Source: Fluviicola chungangensis (GTDB lineage Bacteria; Bacteroidota; Bacteroidia; Flavobacteriales_D; Crocinitomicaceae). From it: a stretch of 64,000 nucleotides of DNA. Below, in pieces: positions 6,485 through 15,169 of this stretch. The translations under genes and the position numbers were made by a program. Every line of letters begins with the position of its first letter. Position 1 is the first letter of the stretch. Where the stretch lies: positions 558,001 through 622,000 of the forward strand of contig NZ_VLPL01000002.1 of assembly GCF_007558725.1 (NCBI RefSeq). The letters run 5' to 3'. The notes below the pieces were generated by a model, which was not told where the DNA came from, did not search any database, and worked only from the letters and a program-made list of their open reading frames with translations.

Positions 6485-7384
6485 ATGAAAAAGGTACTTT
6501 TCCTGTTTGGCATGCTTGTTAGTGCCTGTTCCTACGGACAATTTAATCACATTCAATACAAAACGGATTGCGATGTGGCATACCGCTTTGCAATTGACAG
6601 TTTGAATTATTCGAAATGTTTGGGCCAATTGTCAAAAGTGAGTAAGAAATATGGAAAGCTGTATTGCGAGGAATACATTCTCATGGCCCATTGCTACAAG
6701 AAACAGGGAAAAGGAACCAAAAGTGCCAAATGTTTGAGAAAGGCGTGGTCGAATTACGGATTTGATATGGCTTGTCTCACTCAGATAAAACAGATCGACC
6801 TTGGAGAAATAAACAAGGGCTACACCGCTAAACAGCAAAAATTCGTGCAGCAGGGTTTTGACAATTTTGCGAAACTGAAAAGAAGCAATACGGATTCCCT
6901 GATGCTTGTTTTGCAGACCATGCTGGAAGCAGACCAGGTACCGAGAATGAAATTTTATTCGGATACGCCTATTGATACCGTTGCTGTTAACCGGGAAATA
7001 GCACAAACCGATTCCGTCAACATGATCGCATTTAAGGAGATTATTTACAAACTGGGTTATCCCGGTGAATGGATTTTGCCGGGCAACTCTTCCCAGGCAT
7101 TCGTGCTGCTAGTTCATTCTTCCTATAATCAGGCCTTTTTTGACGAAATGCAACCTGTTTTGCTGCATGAAGTAATACAAGGCAGGATGCCTCCGAGTTA
7201 CTATGCTTTGTGGCTGGACAGGCATAATTCTGTAAGGGATTTGCCTCAGGATTATGGAATGCTGGCGGTTCCGGCGAATTTAAATCTTACGGAAAAACAG
7301 AAGCAAGCTATTGCAGCGAACCGTTTAAAAATCGGTTTGATTAAGAATTGCCCGATTCCTACACAATTACTGATGTTCAGATGA
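6485..7384 (+). CDS. Exported DUF6624-like protein of the RiPP locus
   Basis: A 299-residue protein with a signal peptide (MKKVLFLFGMLVSACSYGQ). Cys15 and the SACS context could alternatively be read as a weak lipobox. Residues about 25-100 are Cys-rich with TPR-like helices (YCEEYILMAHCYKKQGKG). The C-terminal half has the pattern of DUF6624: LGYPGEW, FVLLVHSS, FFDEMQPVLL, YYALWLDRHNS, LPQDYGM. The function of this domain is unknown. The start follows the stem-loop after the precursor, and the stop overlaps the ATP-grasp start in an ATGA, so it is translationally coupled to the maturase. It would act in the periplasm or outer membrane and may serve immunity, folding or export of the peptide; nothing in the sequence decides which. 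Confidence 0.72.
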   Translation: MKKVLFLFGMLVSACSYGQFNHIQYKTDCDVAYRFAIDSLNYSKCLGQLSKVSKKYGKLYCEEYILMAHCYKKQGKGTKSAKCLRKAWSNYGFDMACLTQIKQIDLGEINKGYTAKQQKFVQQGFDNFAKLKRSNTDSLMLVLQTMLEADQVPRMKFYSDTPIDTVAVNREIAQTDSVNMIAFKEIIYKLGYPGEWILPGNSSQAFVLLVHSSYNQAFFDEMQPVLLHEVIQGRMPPSYYALWLDRHNSVRDLPQDYGMLAVPANLNLTEKQKQAIAANRLKIGLIKNCPIPTQLLMFR

Positions 7385-8364
7385 TACTGGTTTTTACGGA
7401 ACGGGCTGATTTGAACTCGCGGATCGTTCTTTCTTATTTGAATAACTATGAGGAACCATTTGAAGTGTTTTTGGAAGATGACGCGATTGAATTGGAATAC
7501 CTTATTAATATTAATCGGAATCAGTTTGATTACCGGATCTACAAAAACCATCGGTTCGTATGCGATTCCAGTGATTTAAAATCTGTTTGGTACAGGAGAA
7601 CGGACATCCAGGTTTATCGTTTCGGGACAGGTGAATTTTCCCAGGAAGGATTGAAAACGTATTCCCGGGAGCACATGAATACCCGGTACGAACAAATCCA
7701 AAGGTGTTTTCATGCTAAAAGATGTTTGGGAAAATTTGGATTTGGTAATTACAATAAAATTGAATTCCTGGAACAATGCATTTCTCTGAATATTGAAATC
7801 CCCGGAACACTGATTACAGGCTCCAAACAACACTTGCTGGAATTTTGGAAAAACTGCAGGGGAGGAATTATTACAAAATCACTCGCATTTCCATTTGAAT
7901 GCGTCAATTATAGTCAATCGGGAGAAGCGGACAGTTACCGGATGGGATATACTATTTCAGTGGGCGAAGCCGAATTGGAATCGCTGCCAGATTTTTTTGA
8001 TCTGAGCCTTTTCCAGGAGAAGCTGGATAAACTGTTTGAAATACGGGCCATTTATTTGAATGGTAGCGTTTATTCGGAGGCAATTTTTTCCCAAAGCCGG
8101 GAAGTTGCGGCATTGGATTACCGGTTGGGATACGACTCAGGGATGAGAATGTGCAATTATACTTTGCCGGATACCATTGAGGAACAGGTTCAAAGACTCA
8201 TGGAAAAACTGGATCTGAATTTCGGGTCGCTTGACATCGTGGTTACAACGGATAAAAGATATGTGTTCCTGGAAGTCAATCCAAACGGGCAATATGGTGC
8301 AGTTTCTCAAACAACCAACTCGAACGTCGACTACCAGGTCGCAAAATTTTTAATGAACAAATGA
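7381..8364 (+). CDS. gwsG: Grasp-with-spasm system ATP-grasp peptide maturase
   Basis: A 327-residue ATP-grasp ligase. The ATG at 7381 is preferred over an ATG 33 bases upstream because it gives MILVFTERAD and an ATGA overlap with the preceding stop. VWYRR at 69-73 resembles the segment found in microviridin-type graspetide ligases. LEQC-N-PGTLITG near 128-145 and the catalytic, metal-binding FGSLDIV and EVNPNGQYG (E298, N300) complete the fold. By family analogy it phosphorylates Asp/Glu side chains of the precursor and forms omega-ester or omega-amide macrocycles with Thr/Ser/Lys. Its neighbours, a SPASM protein and a C39 exporter, define the grasp-with-spasm class. The exact linkage pattern is not predictable. 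Confidence 0.88.
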   Translation: MILVFTERADLNSRIVLSYLNNYEEPFEVFLEDDAIELEYLININRNQFDYRIYKNHRFVCDSSDLKSVWYRRTDIQVYRFGTGEFSQEGLKTYSREHMNTRYEQIQRCFHAKRCLGKFGFGNYNKIEFLEQCISLNIEIPGTLITGSKQHLLEFWKNCRGGIITKSLAFPFECVNYSQSGEADSYRMGYTISVGEAELESLPDFFDLSLFQEKLDKLFEIRAIYLNGSVYSEAIFSQSREVAALDYRLGYDSGMRMCNYTLPDTIEEQVQRLMEKLDLNFGSLDIVVTTDKRYVFLEVNPNGQYGAVSQTTNSNVDYQVAKFLMNK

Positions 8365-8367
8365 GTA

Positions 8368-8559
8368 ATGGAAGGAATTAACACAGCGGATGCGCTTTTA
8401 TCAAAAAATTTCCCGGTTGCAGATCTTGATCAGAAAATGAAAAAAAAGGAAGAACGGGCCAGGATTGCTATCCAAAAACTAAAAATGGACCGGTTGGAGT
8501 GTTTGAACGAACCGCTGTCACCCATTTCACTGATAATTGATTATTCCAAAAAAATATGA
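8368..8559 (+). CDS. Small hypothetical protein between the two maturases
   Basis: A 63-residue soluble protein, strongly helical and charged in its middle (QKMKKKEERARIAIQKL), with a single Cys. The ATG at 8368 begins three bases after the ATP-grasp stop, and the stop overlaps the SPASM gene start in an ATGA, so it is embedded in the operon. I recognise no family. It has no leader or GG motif and no export signal, so it is unlikely to be a second precursor. It could be a leader-recognition or adaptor subunit for the maturase complex; this is a guess from size and position. Confidence 0.6.
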   Translation: MEGINTADALLSKNFPVADLDQKMKKKEERARIAIQKLKMDRLECLNEPLSPISLIIDYSKKI

Positions 8560-9641
8560 ACGCAATTAAAAACGGGCAGGTATTGAAGTTATATCCGAAT
8601 GTGATTCCGGTGAAGGGATATAATCGTTCGATGCTTGTTGATTTGCAAAAAGCAGCAGCTCATCTGGTTCCGAATGACCTGGTTGATTATTTGGAGTATC
8701 CTGCTGTTTCGGCGGTTGAAGAATATACGAATTTTATTATTGAAAACGAACTGGGTTTGTTTGTTGACCGGGAGATTGCCGCCTGTTTAACACCACTTCC
8801 AACAGATTATTATCCTGCCTCCAAAATTAATAATGCAATAATTGAACTGGACAAGAATTCTTCATGGAGCCTTCCGGCTGTTTTAGACCAATTGGATGAA
8901 CTGGGGACACAGTTCCTGGAAGTCAGATTTCTGGACTTTTATTCAGTGGTGAATAACCTCAGATTGCTGCAAGTATTTAGCAATGAAACCACCATTGAGT
9001 CCATTCAGCTGTTGGTTCCTTTTCATAAGGACCTGAAAGCTTTGTTGGATTCATCCTTGAATGAGCGCTTTTTTCGATTGAGTACGATCCTTGTTTACAA
9101 CGCTTCGGAAGGGTTTGAGCTGGAGGTGGATTTTTACAAGCTGGTTTTTACCGGACAGGAAGCGGTTTCGCAGGAACATTGCGGGAATATCTCTAGGAAC
9201 TATTTTAGACCGAATACCCAGTCATATATACGCAGCAGGAATTACAACAGTTGTTTGGCTCACAAGATCAGTGTTGATAAAAACGGATTGATTGCGAATT
9301 GCCCTTCCATGAACGTGACATTTGGTCATGTCGATCATACTTCTTTTTCAGAAGTGCTTGCAGGAAACGATTTTCAAAAAAAGTGGGGATTGACAAAAGA
9401 TAAAATCAGTATTTGTTCCGTCTGCGAGTTCCGGGCAATTTGTACCGATTGCAGAGCCTTTACAATGGATAATGCAGAAAATGGCAAGCCTTCCAAATGT
9501 GGTTATAATCCATTCATCAGTCTTTGGAAAGGGGAAGAAAACTATTTATCAGAACAGGATTGCGGTATACGCATCGAAAATGACGGGATATTTATTCCGG
9601 AAGAAAAAATCAATGAAATAAATACAAGAATATGGGGATGA
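8556..9641 (+). CDS. gwsS: Grasp-with-spasm system SPASM-domain peptide maturase
   Basis: A 361-residue protein. The C-terminal 130 residues form a SPASM domain with cysteines at about 233, 249, 287, 290, 296, 299 and 314 (ICSVCEFRAICTDCR is the core), which would bind auxiliary iron-sulfur clusters. The N-terminal 230 residues resemble a radical-SAM barrel in length and layout but have no CxxxCxxC motif, so they cannot bind the radical-generating cluster in the usual way. This is the hallmark of grasp-with-spasm systems. The protein may act as a scaffold that binds the leader and core. It overlaps the small gene before it and the OmpA gene after it. Confidence 0.85.
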   Translation: MNAIKNGQVLKLYPNVIPVKGYNRSMLVDLQKAAAHLVPNDLVDYLEYPAVSAVEEYTNFIIENELGLFVDREIAACLTPLPTDYYPASKINNAIIELDKNSSWSLPAVLDQLDELGTQFLEVRFLDFYSVVNNLRLLQVFSNETTIESIQLLVPFHKDLKALLDSSLNERFFRLSTILVYNASEGFELEVDFYKLVFTGQEAVSQEHCGNISRNYFRPNTQSYIRSRNYNSCLAHKISVDKNGLIANCPSMNVTFGHVDHTSFSEVLAGNDFQKKWGLTKDKISICSVCEFRAICTDCRAFTMDNAENGKPSKCGYNPFISLWKGEENYLSEQDCGIRIENDGIFIPEEKINEINTRIWG

Positions 9642-10390
9642 AATTATATGCATTCATACTTGTTTTGAGCCTGTTTTCTTATTCGGGCTTGCAGGCGCAG
9701 GAATTCGCTGAAATCAAATTAGCCGATTCCGTTTCCATCTCCTTTGATGTCGGAAGTTCCGTAGTGCGAAACTCAACTGCATTTTTGAATAAGGTCAATC
9801 ACCGCAAACTGGCATACGGGAAAATCAAACTTGTTGCTTACACAGATACGATCGGAAGCGTTTCATACAATAAAGCCCTCGCGTCAAAAAGATTGGGTTC
9901 CGTTTTGAAACTTGTGGAGTCATCAAATATGAAAGATTTCATCATAGACACACTGAATAAGAACGAGGAAAGAAGAACGAGCCGGAATGACGAAGAGGCA
10001 TTTCGCAGAGTGGATGTGTTTGTATACGAAATAAAGCCAACCATTAAGTACAATGTTCCGATAAACCTTCGGATCAATTTCCATTCCGGAAGCAGTAATA
10101 TCGTGAAGGGTTCCATGGAGAACATGAGAATTCTTGAAATGCTGATGAAAAGTGATACGACAATTCGCATCAAACTAAACGGGCATGTTTGTTGTGAACC
10201 GGATATGAAGCTTTCTGTGGACCGGGCGGAAAAGGTAAAAAGTTACCTGGTTGAGCAAGGAATTCAAGCAAACAGGATCAGTTGTAAGGGATATTCGAAC
10301 GAAGCGAAACTTTTTCCGGAATCCAATGAAATCAATAAAAGCAGGAACATGCGAGTGGATGTTGTTTTTATTAAATCCGAACGCAAGTGA
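9638..10390 (+). CDS. Exported protein with two OmpA-like domains
   Basis: A 250-residue protein with signal peptide MKLYAFILVLSLFSYSGLQAQ. The second ATG (9638) is chosen because it overlaps the SPASM stop in an ATGA; an ATG six bases earlier is possible. The mature chain has two tandem OmpA-C-like repeats, about 28-130 and 135-250. The second has VDRAEKVKSYLVEQGI and NRISCKGYSNE and ends in an NKSRNMRVDV segment typical of the peptidoglycan-binding helix. The first ends FRRVDVFV in the same pattern. No beta-barrel is present, so it would be a soluble or periplasmic peptidoglycan-associated protein. Its place in a RiPP operon suggests anchoring of the export machine, but this is inferred. 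The stop overlaps the GTG start of the transporter. Confidence 0.78.
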   Translation: MKLYAFILVLSLFSYSGLQAQEFAEIKLADSVSISFDVGSSVVRNSTAFLNKVNHRKLAYGKIKLVAYTDTIGSVSYNKALASKRLGSVLKLVESSNMKDFIIDTLNKNEERRTSRNDEEAFRRVDVFVYEIKPTIKYNVPINLRINFHSGSSNIVKGSMENMRILEMLMKSDTTIRIKLNGHVCCEPDMKLSVDRAEKVKSYLVEQGIQANRISCKGYSNEAKLFPESNEINKSRNMRVDVVFIKSERK

Positions 10391-12603
10391 GAGCTTTTCC
10401 AATATACATGCAGCCGGATTCTATGGATTGCGGGCCAACCTGCCTTCGGATGATTGCCAGGCATTACGGTCGTTCCATTACGCTGGATAAATTGCGGAAC
10501 CTTTCCGAAACCACCCGTTTGGGAAGCAGTCTTCAGGGAATCAGCAGCGCAGCTGAAAGGATCGGATTCCGGACACTGGCGGTAAAAATCGATTTACAGG
10601 ATCTCATTCAAAATGCCCCGATGCCTTGTATGTGTTTTTGGAATCAAAGGCATTACATTGTTTTGTACCGGATTAAAAGAAACCGATTTTACGTTGCTGA
10701 TCCGGCAAGGGGGAAATTGATTTATTCAAAAAGTGAATTCCTGAAGAATTGGATCGGGGCACATGCCGATGAACGTACTGAAGAAGGCGTTTGTTTACTG
10801 CTTGAAACTACTCCTTCATTCGGGGAAAAAGAGGCCGAAGAAGTAAGAGACGGAAATGGCTTCCGATTTTTATTCAGCTACCTCAAAAAGTACCGAAGAT
10901 TATTGTTTCAACTTAGTTTCGGATTACTGGCATCGAGTCTTTTACAGCTAATCATTCCCTTCTTAACACAAAGTGTGGTAGACATCGGAATTCAAAATAA
11001 AGACATTCACTTCCTGTATTTGATTCTTTTCGGGCAATTAGCTGTATTCCTGGGCAGGATGAGCGCCGACATTGCCAGGAGTTGGATTTTACTGCATTTA
11101 AGCGCACGGATCAATATTTCATTGGTATCGGACTTCCTGGTAAAATTGATGAAACTGCCGATCTCTTTCTTTGATGGGAAGAAAATGGGGGATCTGATGC
11201 TGCGGATCGATGATCATTCCCGGATAGAAGTACTCCTTACAAATCAAACTCTGAATATTTTATTTTCGTTTTTCAATTTTTTGATTTTCAGCCTGGTATT
11301 GATTATTTATAGTTTACCGGTTTTTTTTATGTTCCTGGCAGGAAGCGGGATTTATTTCCTGTGGGTCCGATTTTTTCTCAGGAAACGAAAAGACCTGGAC
11401 TATGAACGTTTTTCACAAGGGGGAGAAGACCGGTCAAAAATAGTAGAACTGATACAAGGAATACAGGAAATCAAATTACACAATGCAGAAAGACAAAAGC
11501 GCTGGGCTTGGGAACGAATACAAGTAAAATTATTCAAACTCCGGATAAAAAGTCTCCGCCTGGAACAATTCCAAAGCAACGGAGCAACTTGTATTCATGA
11601 ACTAAAGAACATTCTTGTAAGCTTTTATACTGCCAAATTGGTTATAGACGGAGATCTGACTTTAGGGATGATGTTATCCATTTCCTATATCATCGGACAA
11701 TTAAATACCCCGATTTCCCAGTTCCTCGGATTCATTTATTCCGTTCAGGATGCTAAAATTTCGCTTGAGCGCTTGAATGAAATTCATACCAAAGAGGACG
11801 AAGAACCGGAAGATTCCCAACGATTAAACAGGCTTCCGGAGAAAAAGGATCTGACGCTGAAAGAAATCAGTTTTCGATACACAGGAACAGAAAAGAATGT
11901 GCTGGAAGGAATAAATCTCACCATTGAATCCGGTTGTTTGACTGCAATTGTGGGTGCCAGCGGAAGTGGAAAAACGACCCTGATGAAATTGCTTTTGCGG
12001 TTTTACGAACCCACGAGTGGAAAAATCAGCATAGATTCGATGGACTTGGAAAATTTTACGCAGCAAGTCTGGAGAGCAAATTGTGGTTCGGTCATGCAGG
12101 ATGGATACATTTTTAATGATACCATAGCACATAATATTGCATTGGGAGAAGAAATGGTTGATTGGAAAAAATTAAAGCACGCCGTTGAAGTCGCTAATAT
12201 CCGGGAATTCATTGAGTCACTCCCGCAGAATTACAACACTAAAATCGGGAATGAGGGAATAGGGATCAGTGGCGGTCAGAAACAACGCATCTTGATAGCA
12301 AGGGCTGTTTATAAGAATCCAAGCTTTCTTTTTTTTGATGAAGCGACCAGTTCACTGGATTCAAGAAACGAGAAAATAATCATGGAAAACCTGGATCGGT
12401 TTTTCCGGGGAAGAACAGCGGTAGTGATTGCGCACCGGTTAAGTACGGTAAAAAATGCCGACCAAATTGTTGTATTGGATCAGGGCAGATTGGTGGAAAG
12501 GGGTACCCACAAAGAATTGATTGCGATAGGAGGTACATACTATGCACTGGTCCAAAGCCAACTTGATCTGGAAAAAAGCGGAAGCGCTGAAATCCATTCC
12601 TGA
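10387..12603 (+). CDS. C39-peptidase-containing ABC exporter (PCAT)
   Basis: A 738-residue bifunctional exporter. The start is the GTG at 10387, which overlaps the previous TGA. Residues 1-130 are a C39 bacteriocin-processing peptidase: MDCGPTCL holds the catalytic C15, with H89 (NQRHYIVLY) and D105 (VADPARG). Residues about 165-450 are the six-helix ABC membrane domain. The nucleotide-binding domain has Walker A GASGSGKTT near 522, signature ISGGQKQR near 627, Walker B FLFFDEATSSLD near 648 and the switch IAHRLST. It would cleave the precursor after GG and pump the core into the periplasm, working with the HlyD and TolC proteins encoded next. All catalytic residues are intact. Confidence 0.95.
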   Translation: MRAFPIYMQPDSMDCGPTCLRMIARHYGRSITLDKLRNLSETTRLGSSLQGISSAAERIGFRTLAVKIDLQDLIQNAPMPCMCFWNQRHYIVLYRIKRNRFYVADPARGKLIYSKSEFLKNWIGAHADERTEEGVCLLLETTPSFGEKEAEEVRDGNGFRFLFSYLKKYRRLLFQLSFGLLASSLLQLIIPFLTQSVVDIGIQNKDIHFLYLILFGQLAVFLGRMSADIARSWILLHLSARINISLVSDFLVKLMKLPISFFDGKKMGDLMLRIDDHSRIEVLLTNQTLNILFSFFNFLIFSLVLIIYSLPVFFMFLAGSGIYFLWVRFFLRKRKDLDYERFSQGGEDRSKIVELIQGIQEIKLHNAERQKRWAWERIQVKLFKLRIKSLRLEQFQSNGATCIHELKNILVSFYTAKLVIDGDLTLGMMLSISYIIGQLNTPISQFLGFIYSVQDAKISLERLNEIHTKEDEEPEDSQRLNRLPEKKDLTLKEISFRYTGTEKNVLEGINLTIESGCLTAIVGASGSGKTTLMKLLLRFYEPTSGKISIDSMDLENFTQQVWRANCGSVMQDGYIFNDTIAHNIALGEEMVDWKKLKHAVEVANIREFIESLPQNYNTKIGNEGIGISGGQKQRILIARAVYKNPSFLFFDEATSSLDSRNEKIIMENLDRFFRGRTAVVIAHRLSTVKNADQIVVLDQGRLVERGTHKELIAIGGTYYALVQSQLDLEKSGSAEIHS

Positions 12604-12605
12604 TT

Positions 12606-13895
12606 ATGGAAGAGAAAAGAGACATCGATATGGAATTGAAAAGCGAGCAGATGAATGAAATGCTTTCAAATCCGCCTTCCTGGATCGTCAGATCCGGTAA
12701 CGGAGTTCTTCTCATCGCTTTATTGGTTTTAATTGTCCTTGCCTGGTTCATTCGTTATCCCGATGAAATAAGTGGTGAAGTGTCGATAACATCGTCGCAA
12801 GCACCCATTGAATTATCGAACCAAAGTTATATTCAGTTAAAAACATTGAATGTTACGGAAAATCAGGAAGTAAAAGCTGGTGATCTGATCGCTCAGTTTG
12901 ATGTTCAGGCTAAACAGACAGACATTTTGACAGCAACGCATTACCTGGATGTGCTTGAAAGAATGAAGGGACATTTTCCAGCGTTTATTCCTGAATTTAA
13001 AGAACAAATTTATTTGGGAGCTTTCCAGGAACAGTGGGCCGCGCTCCTTTTCAATATTCGATTGTGGAATAATGAATACAAGCAAAATACAAGTGCCAGG
13101 GAATTGGCTTTCATCCGGAAAGAAATCTCCTACCGCGAACAATTGCAACTGATATCAGGAAAGAAAATCCGGCTTTCGGAAGATGAATACGAAATGATTG
13201 CAGAGCAACGGGCAGGAAGTGAACGGCTTGCGGAGCAACAAGCAATTTCGAAACAAACCCTGAACCAGGATATGCGCTTGCAGATGCAGGCAATGCAAAC
13301 TGTCCAGGCTCAAAGAGAACAACAGGTTCAAAATTTGATTGCCTTGAATGCGCTGAGAAAAGACGAGTTGCGTTTGGAACATGAGGCCAGATTGCAAAAA
13401 CTGCAAAATGCGGTTGAAATTCAAAAGAACCTGGCGGCCCTTCGGAACAGTTTTCAAAATTGGGAGAAGCATGCAGTCTGGATTGCGCCGTGTTCCGGAA
13501 GGATACTTTTTAATAAGCTTTTGCAGGTGAACCGGTTTTACAAGGCAGGCGAAGCATCCCTGGTGATTGTTCCGGAAGGAAAAGGCTACCGGGCTGTTGC
13601 GCGTATTTCCAGTTCGGGAGCAGGGAAGTTGAAAACCGGTCAGAAAGCATTTATTGAGCTCATTGATTACCCGAAAACGGAATTTGGAATGCTCGAAGGG
13701 AAAGTAAACAGTTTAACTCAAATGGATAAAGAAGGAAAATACGAAGTTCAAATAATCCTGCAACATCCATTAAAAACCACTTACAACAAAGAAATTCCGC
13801 CGAAAGTACAATTGAAAGGAAAAGTCAAGATCCTTACAAAGGACAAACGCTTGCTGGCGCGTTTCTTTGAACAATTAACCGATTTGATCAAATGA
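12606..13895 (+). CDS. HlyD-family membrane fusion protein
   Basis: A 429-residue periplasmic adaptor. A short cytoplasmic N-terminus is followed by one membrane helix at about 33-50 (GVLLIALLVLIVLAWFI). Then come the first half of the barrel-sandwich (NQEVKAGDLIAQFD), a long coiled-coil hairpin at about 130-290 rich in Gln, Glu and Arg, and the second half with beta-barrel (CSGRILFNKL, then GKLKTGQKAFIELIDYP). It links the inner-membrane ABC exporter to the outer-membrane channel. It starts two bases after the transporter stop, and its stop overlaps the TolC-type gene by ATGA, so all three are coupled. Confidence 0.92.
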   Translation: MEEKRDIDMELKSEQMNEMLSNPPSWIVRSGNGVLLIALLVLIVLAWFIRYPDEISGEVSITSSQAPIELSNQSYIQLKTLNVTENQEVKAGDLIAQFDVQAKQTDILTATHYLDVLERMKGHFPAFIPEFKEQIYLGAFQEQWAALLFNIRLWNNEYKQNTSARELAFIRKEISYREQLQLISGKKIRLSEDEYEMIAEQRAGSERLAEQQAISKQTLNQDMRLQMQAMQTVQAQREQQVQNLIALNALRKDELRLEHEARLQKLQNAVEIQKNLAALRNSFQNWEKHAVWIAPCSGRILFNKLLQVNRFYKAGEASLVIVPEGKGYRAVARISSSGAGKLKTGQKAFIELIDYPKTEFGMLEGKVNSLTQMDKEGKYEVQIILQHPLKTTYNKEIPPKVQLKGKVKILTKDKRLLARFFEQLTDLIK

Positions 13896-15169
13896 AGTGG
13901 AATGTTTTCATCGGATTTATAGTGGCCGGTTCTATTGCGTATGGACAGGGGGTACTTTCATTACAATCCTGCCTGGACAAGGTCGAAGAAAATTCCTTGC
14001 AAACGCTCACGGAAGTGAACCTGGTCAGCAGTGCGAAAGTCACGCTGCAATTCCATTGGTGGACCTTACTTCCCATGTTAAATGCAACGTCCGGAGTCAA
14101 TACCTCTTTTGGTCGAAGATTGGATCCGTTCACAAATACATTCGCCACAAGTTCCGTAAATTCCCAATCGTTTGGATTGAATTCAAGCGTTCCAATAGTG
14201 AATGGGTTTTCTTATTTCCATAAACGAAACTTCTTAAAGGCAAGCATCGAAAGGGATGAAACGGGGTTGAAAAGGAAGTTGAATGAATTAAAGATCCGTG
14301 CGGTCGAAACCTACCTGACTTTGTGTGATCTTTCAGTACGAACAGAGTTGGCGGAATTGCGTATTGAAAAATACAAGCAGATCCAGGATATTCAAAAATT
14401 GCTGATCAATGAAGGACGAATAAATGCAATAGATACCTTAAAGAGTCACTATTCGCTGCTGAACGAACAGGATGTATTGGTGAATCTTCTGCACGAAGCG
14501 AAACTAATGGAAATCGATCTGAACTTCCAAATGGGGTTGCCACTTAATACTGAACATACAGTCGATATTTCTTCTTTGTTTGTTAGCGAAGAAAAGGTGC
14601 AATTCGAAGAGGTTTACCTGGCGGAATTGGTTGAAGCGGAATTGGAATTAACGGAAAATCAATGGAAGATCGAACGGTCTAAACTGTTCCCGGTTATTTC
14701 ACTGAATGGATTGGTAGGTACCGGTTTTTCAACCAATAATAAGAACTATTTGCTGGATGGGACTCCAACAAAACCGTATCTTGGTCAGATCCGGGAGAAT
14801 TTGTATGAAGGAATCGGGTTTTACCTGAATATTCCCCTGTTCAATCGTGGCGAATGGCTTAAAACCAGGCAACTAAGCAGGATTAAGCAGACTGAATTAA
14901 CCGGTAAGGTGGAATTGACCAATCAGCTTTTGGAAAAGAGGCAGTTAGAGCACAGGCAGGCGCGTTTAAACCTGAAAGCAAAACTGGAACAAAACAAACA
15001 ACAGATTAACAATCTGGAAATGATTTACACCAAAAGCATCCTGCTCTACCGGGAAGGCCGATTAACGTATCCCGAATTGGAAGCGGCTCTGATGGAATGG
15101 CAGGTGAAGCTCGCGGAATGCGAACGGTTGAAATTGGATAACCAACTATTAGAACACTATGAATACTGA
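13892..15169 (+). CDS. TolC-family outer-membrane efflux protein
   Basis: A 425-residue protein with signal peptide MKWNVFIGFIVAGSIAYGQG. Two similar halves of long amphipathic helices alternate with beta segments, as in OEP/TolC proteins; examples are SLQSCLDKVEENSLQTLTEV in the first repeat and TYPELEAALMEWQVKLAECE near the C-terminus. It should trimerise and form the outer-membrane exit duct for the ABC-HlyD exporter. The start overlaps the HlyD stop, and the stop overlaps the next small gene by 11 bases. Confidence 0.9.
   Translation: MKWNVFIGFIVAGSIAYGQGVLSLQSCLDKVEENSLQTLTEVNLVSSAKVTLQFHWWTLLPMLNATSGVNTSFGRRLDPFTNTFATSSVNSQSFGLNSSVPIVNGFSYFHKRNFLKASIERDETGLKRKLNELKIRAVETYLTLCDLSVRTELAELRIEKYKQIQDIQKLLINEGRINAIDTLKSHYSLLNEQDVLVNLLHEAKLMEIDLNFQMGLPLNTEHTVDISSLFVSEEKVQFEEVYLAELVEAELELTENQWKIERSKLFPVISLNGLVGTGFSTNNKNYLLDGTPTKPYLGQIRENLYEGIGFYLNIPLFNRGEWLKTRQLSRIKQTELTGKVELTNQLLEKRQLEHRQARLNLKAKLEQNKQQINNLEMIYTKSILLYREGRLTYPELEAALMEWQVKLAECERLKLDNQLLEHYEY

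Noticed and set aside
8368-8559. 63-residue gene considered as a second RiPP precursor
   Set aside because: It lacks a GG cleavage site and a Thr/Asp-rich core, and it is charged and helical throughout.
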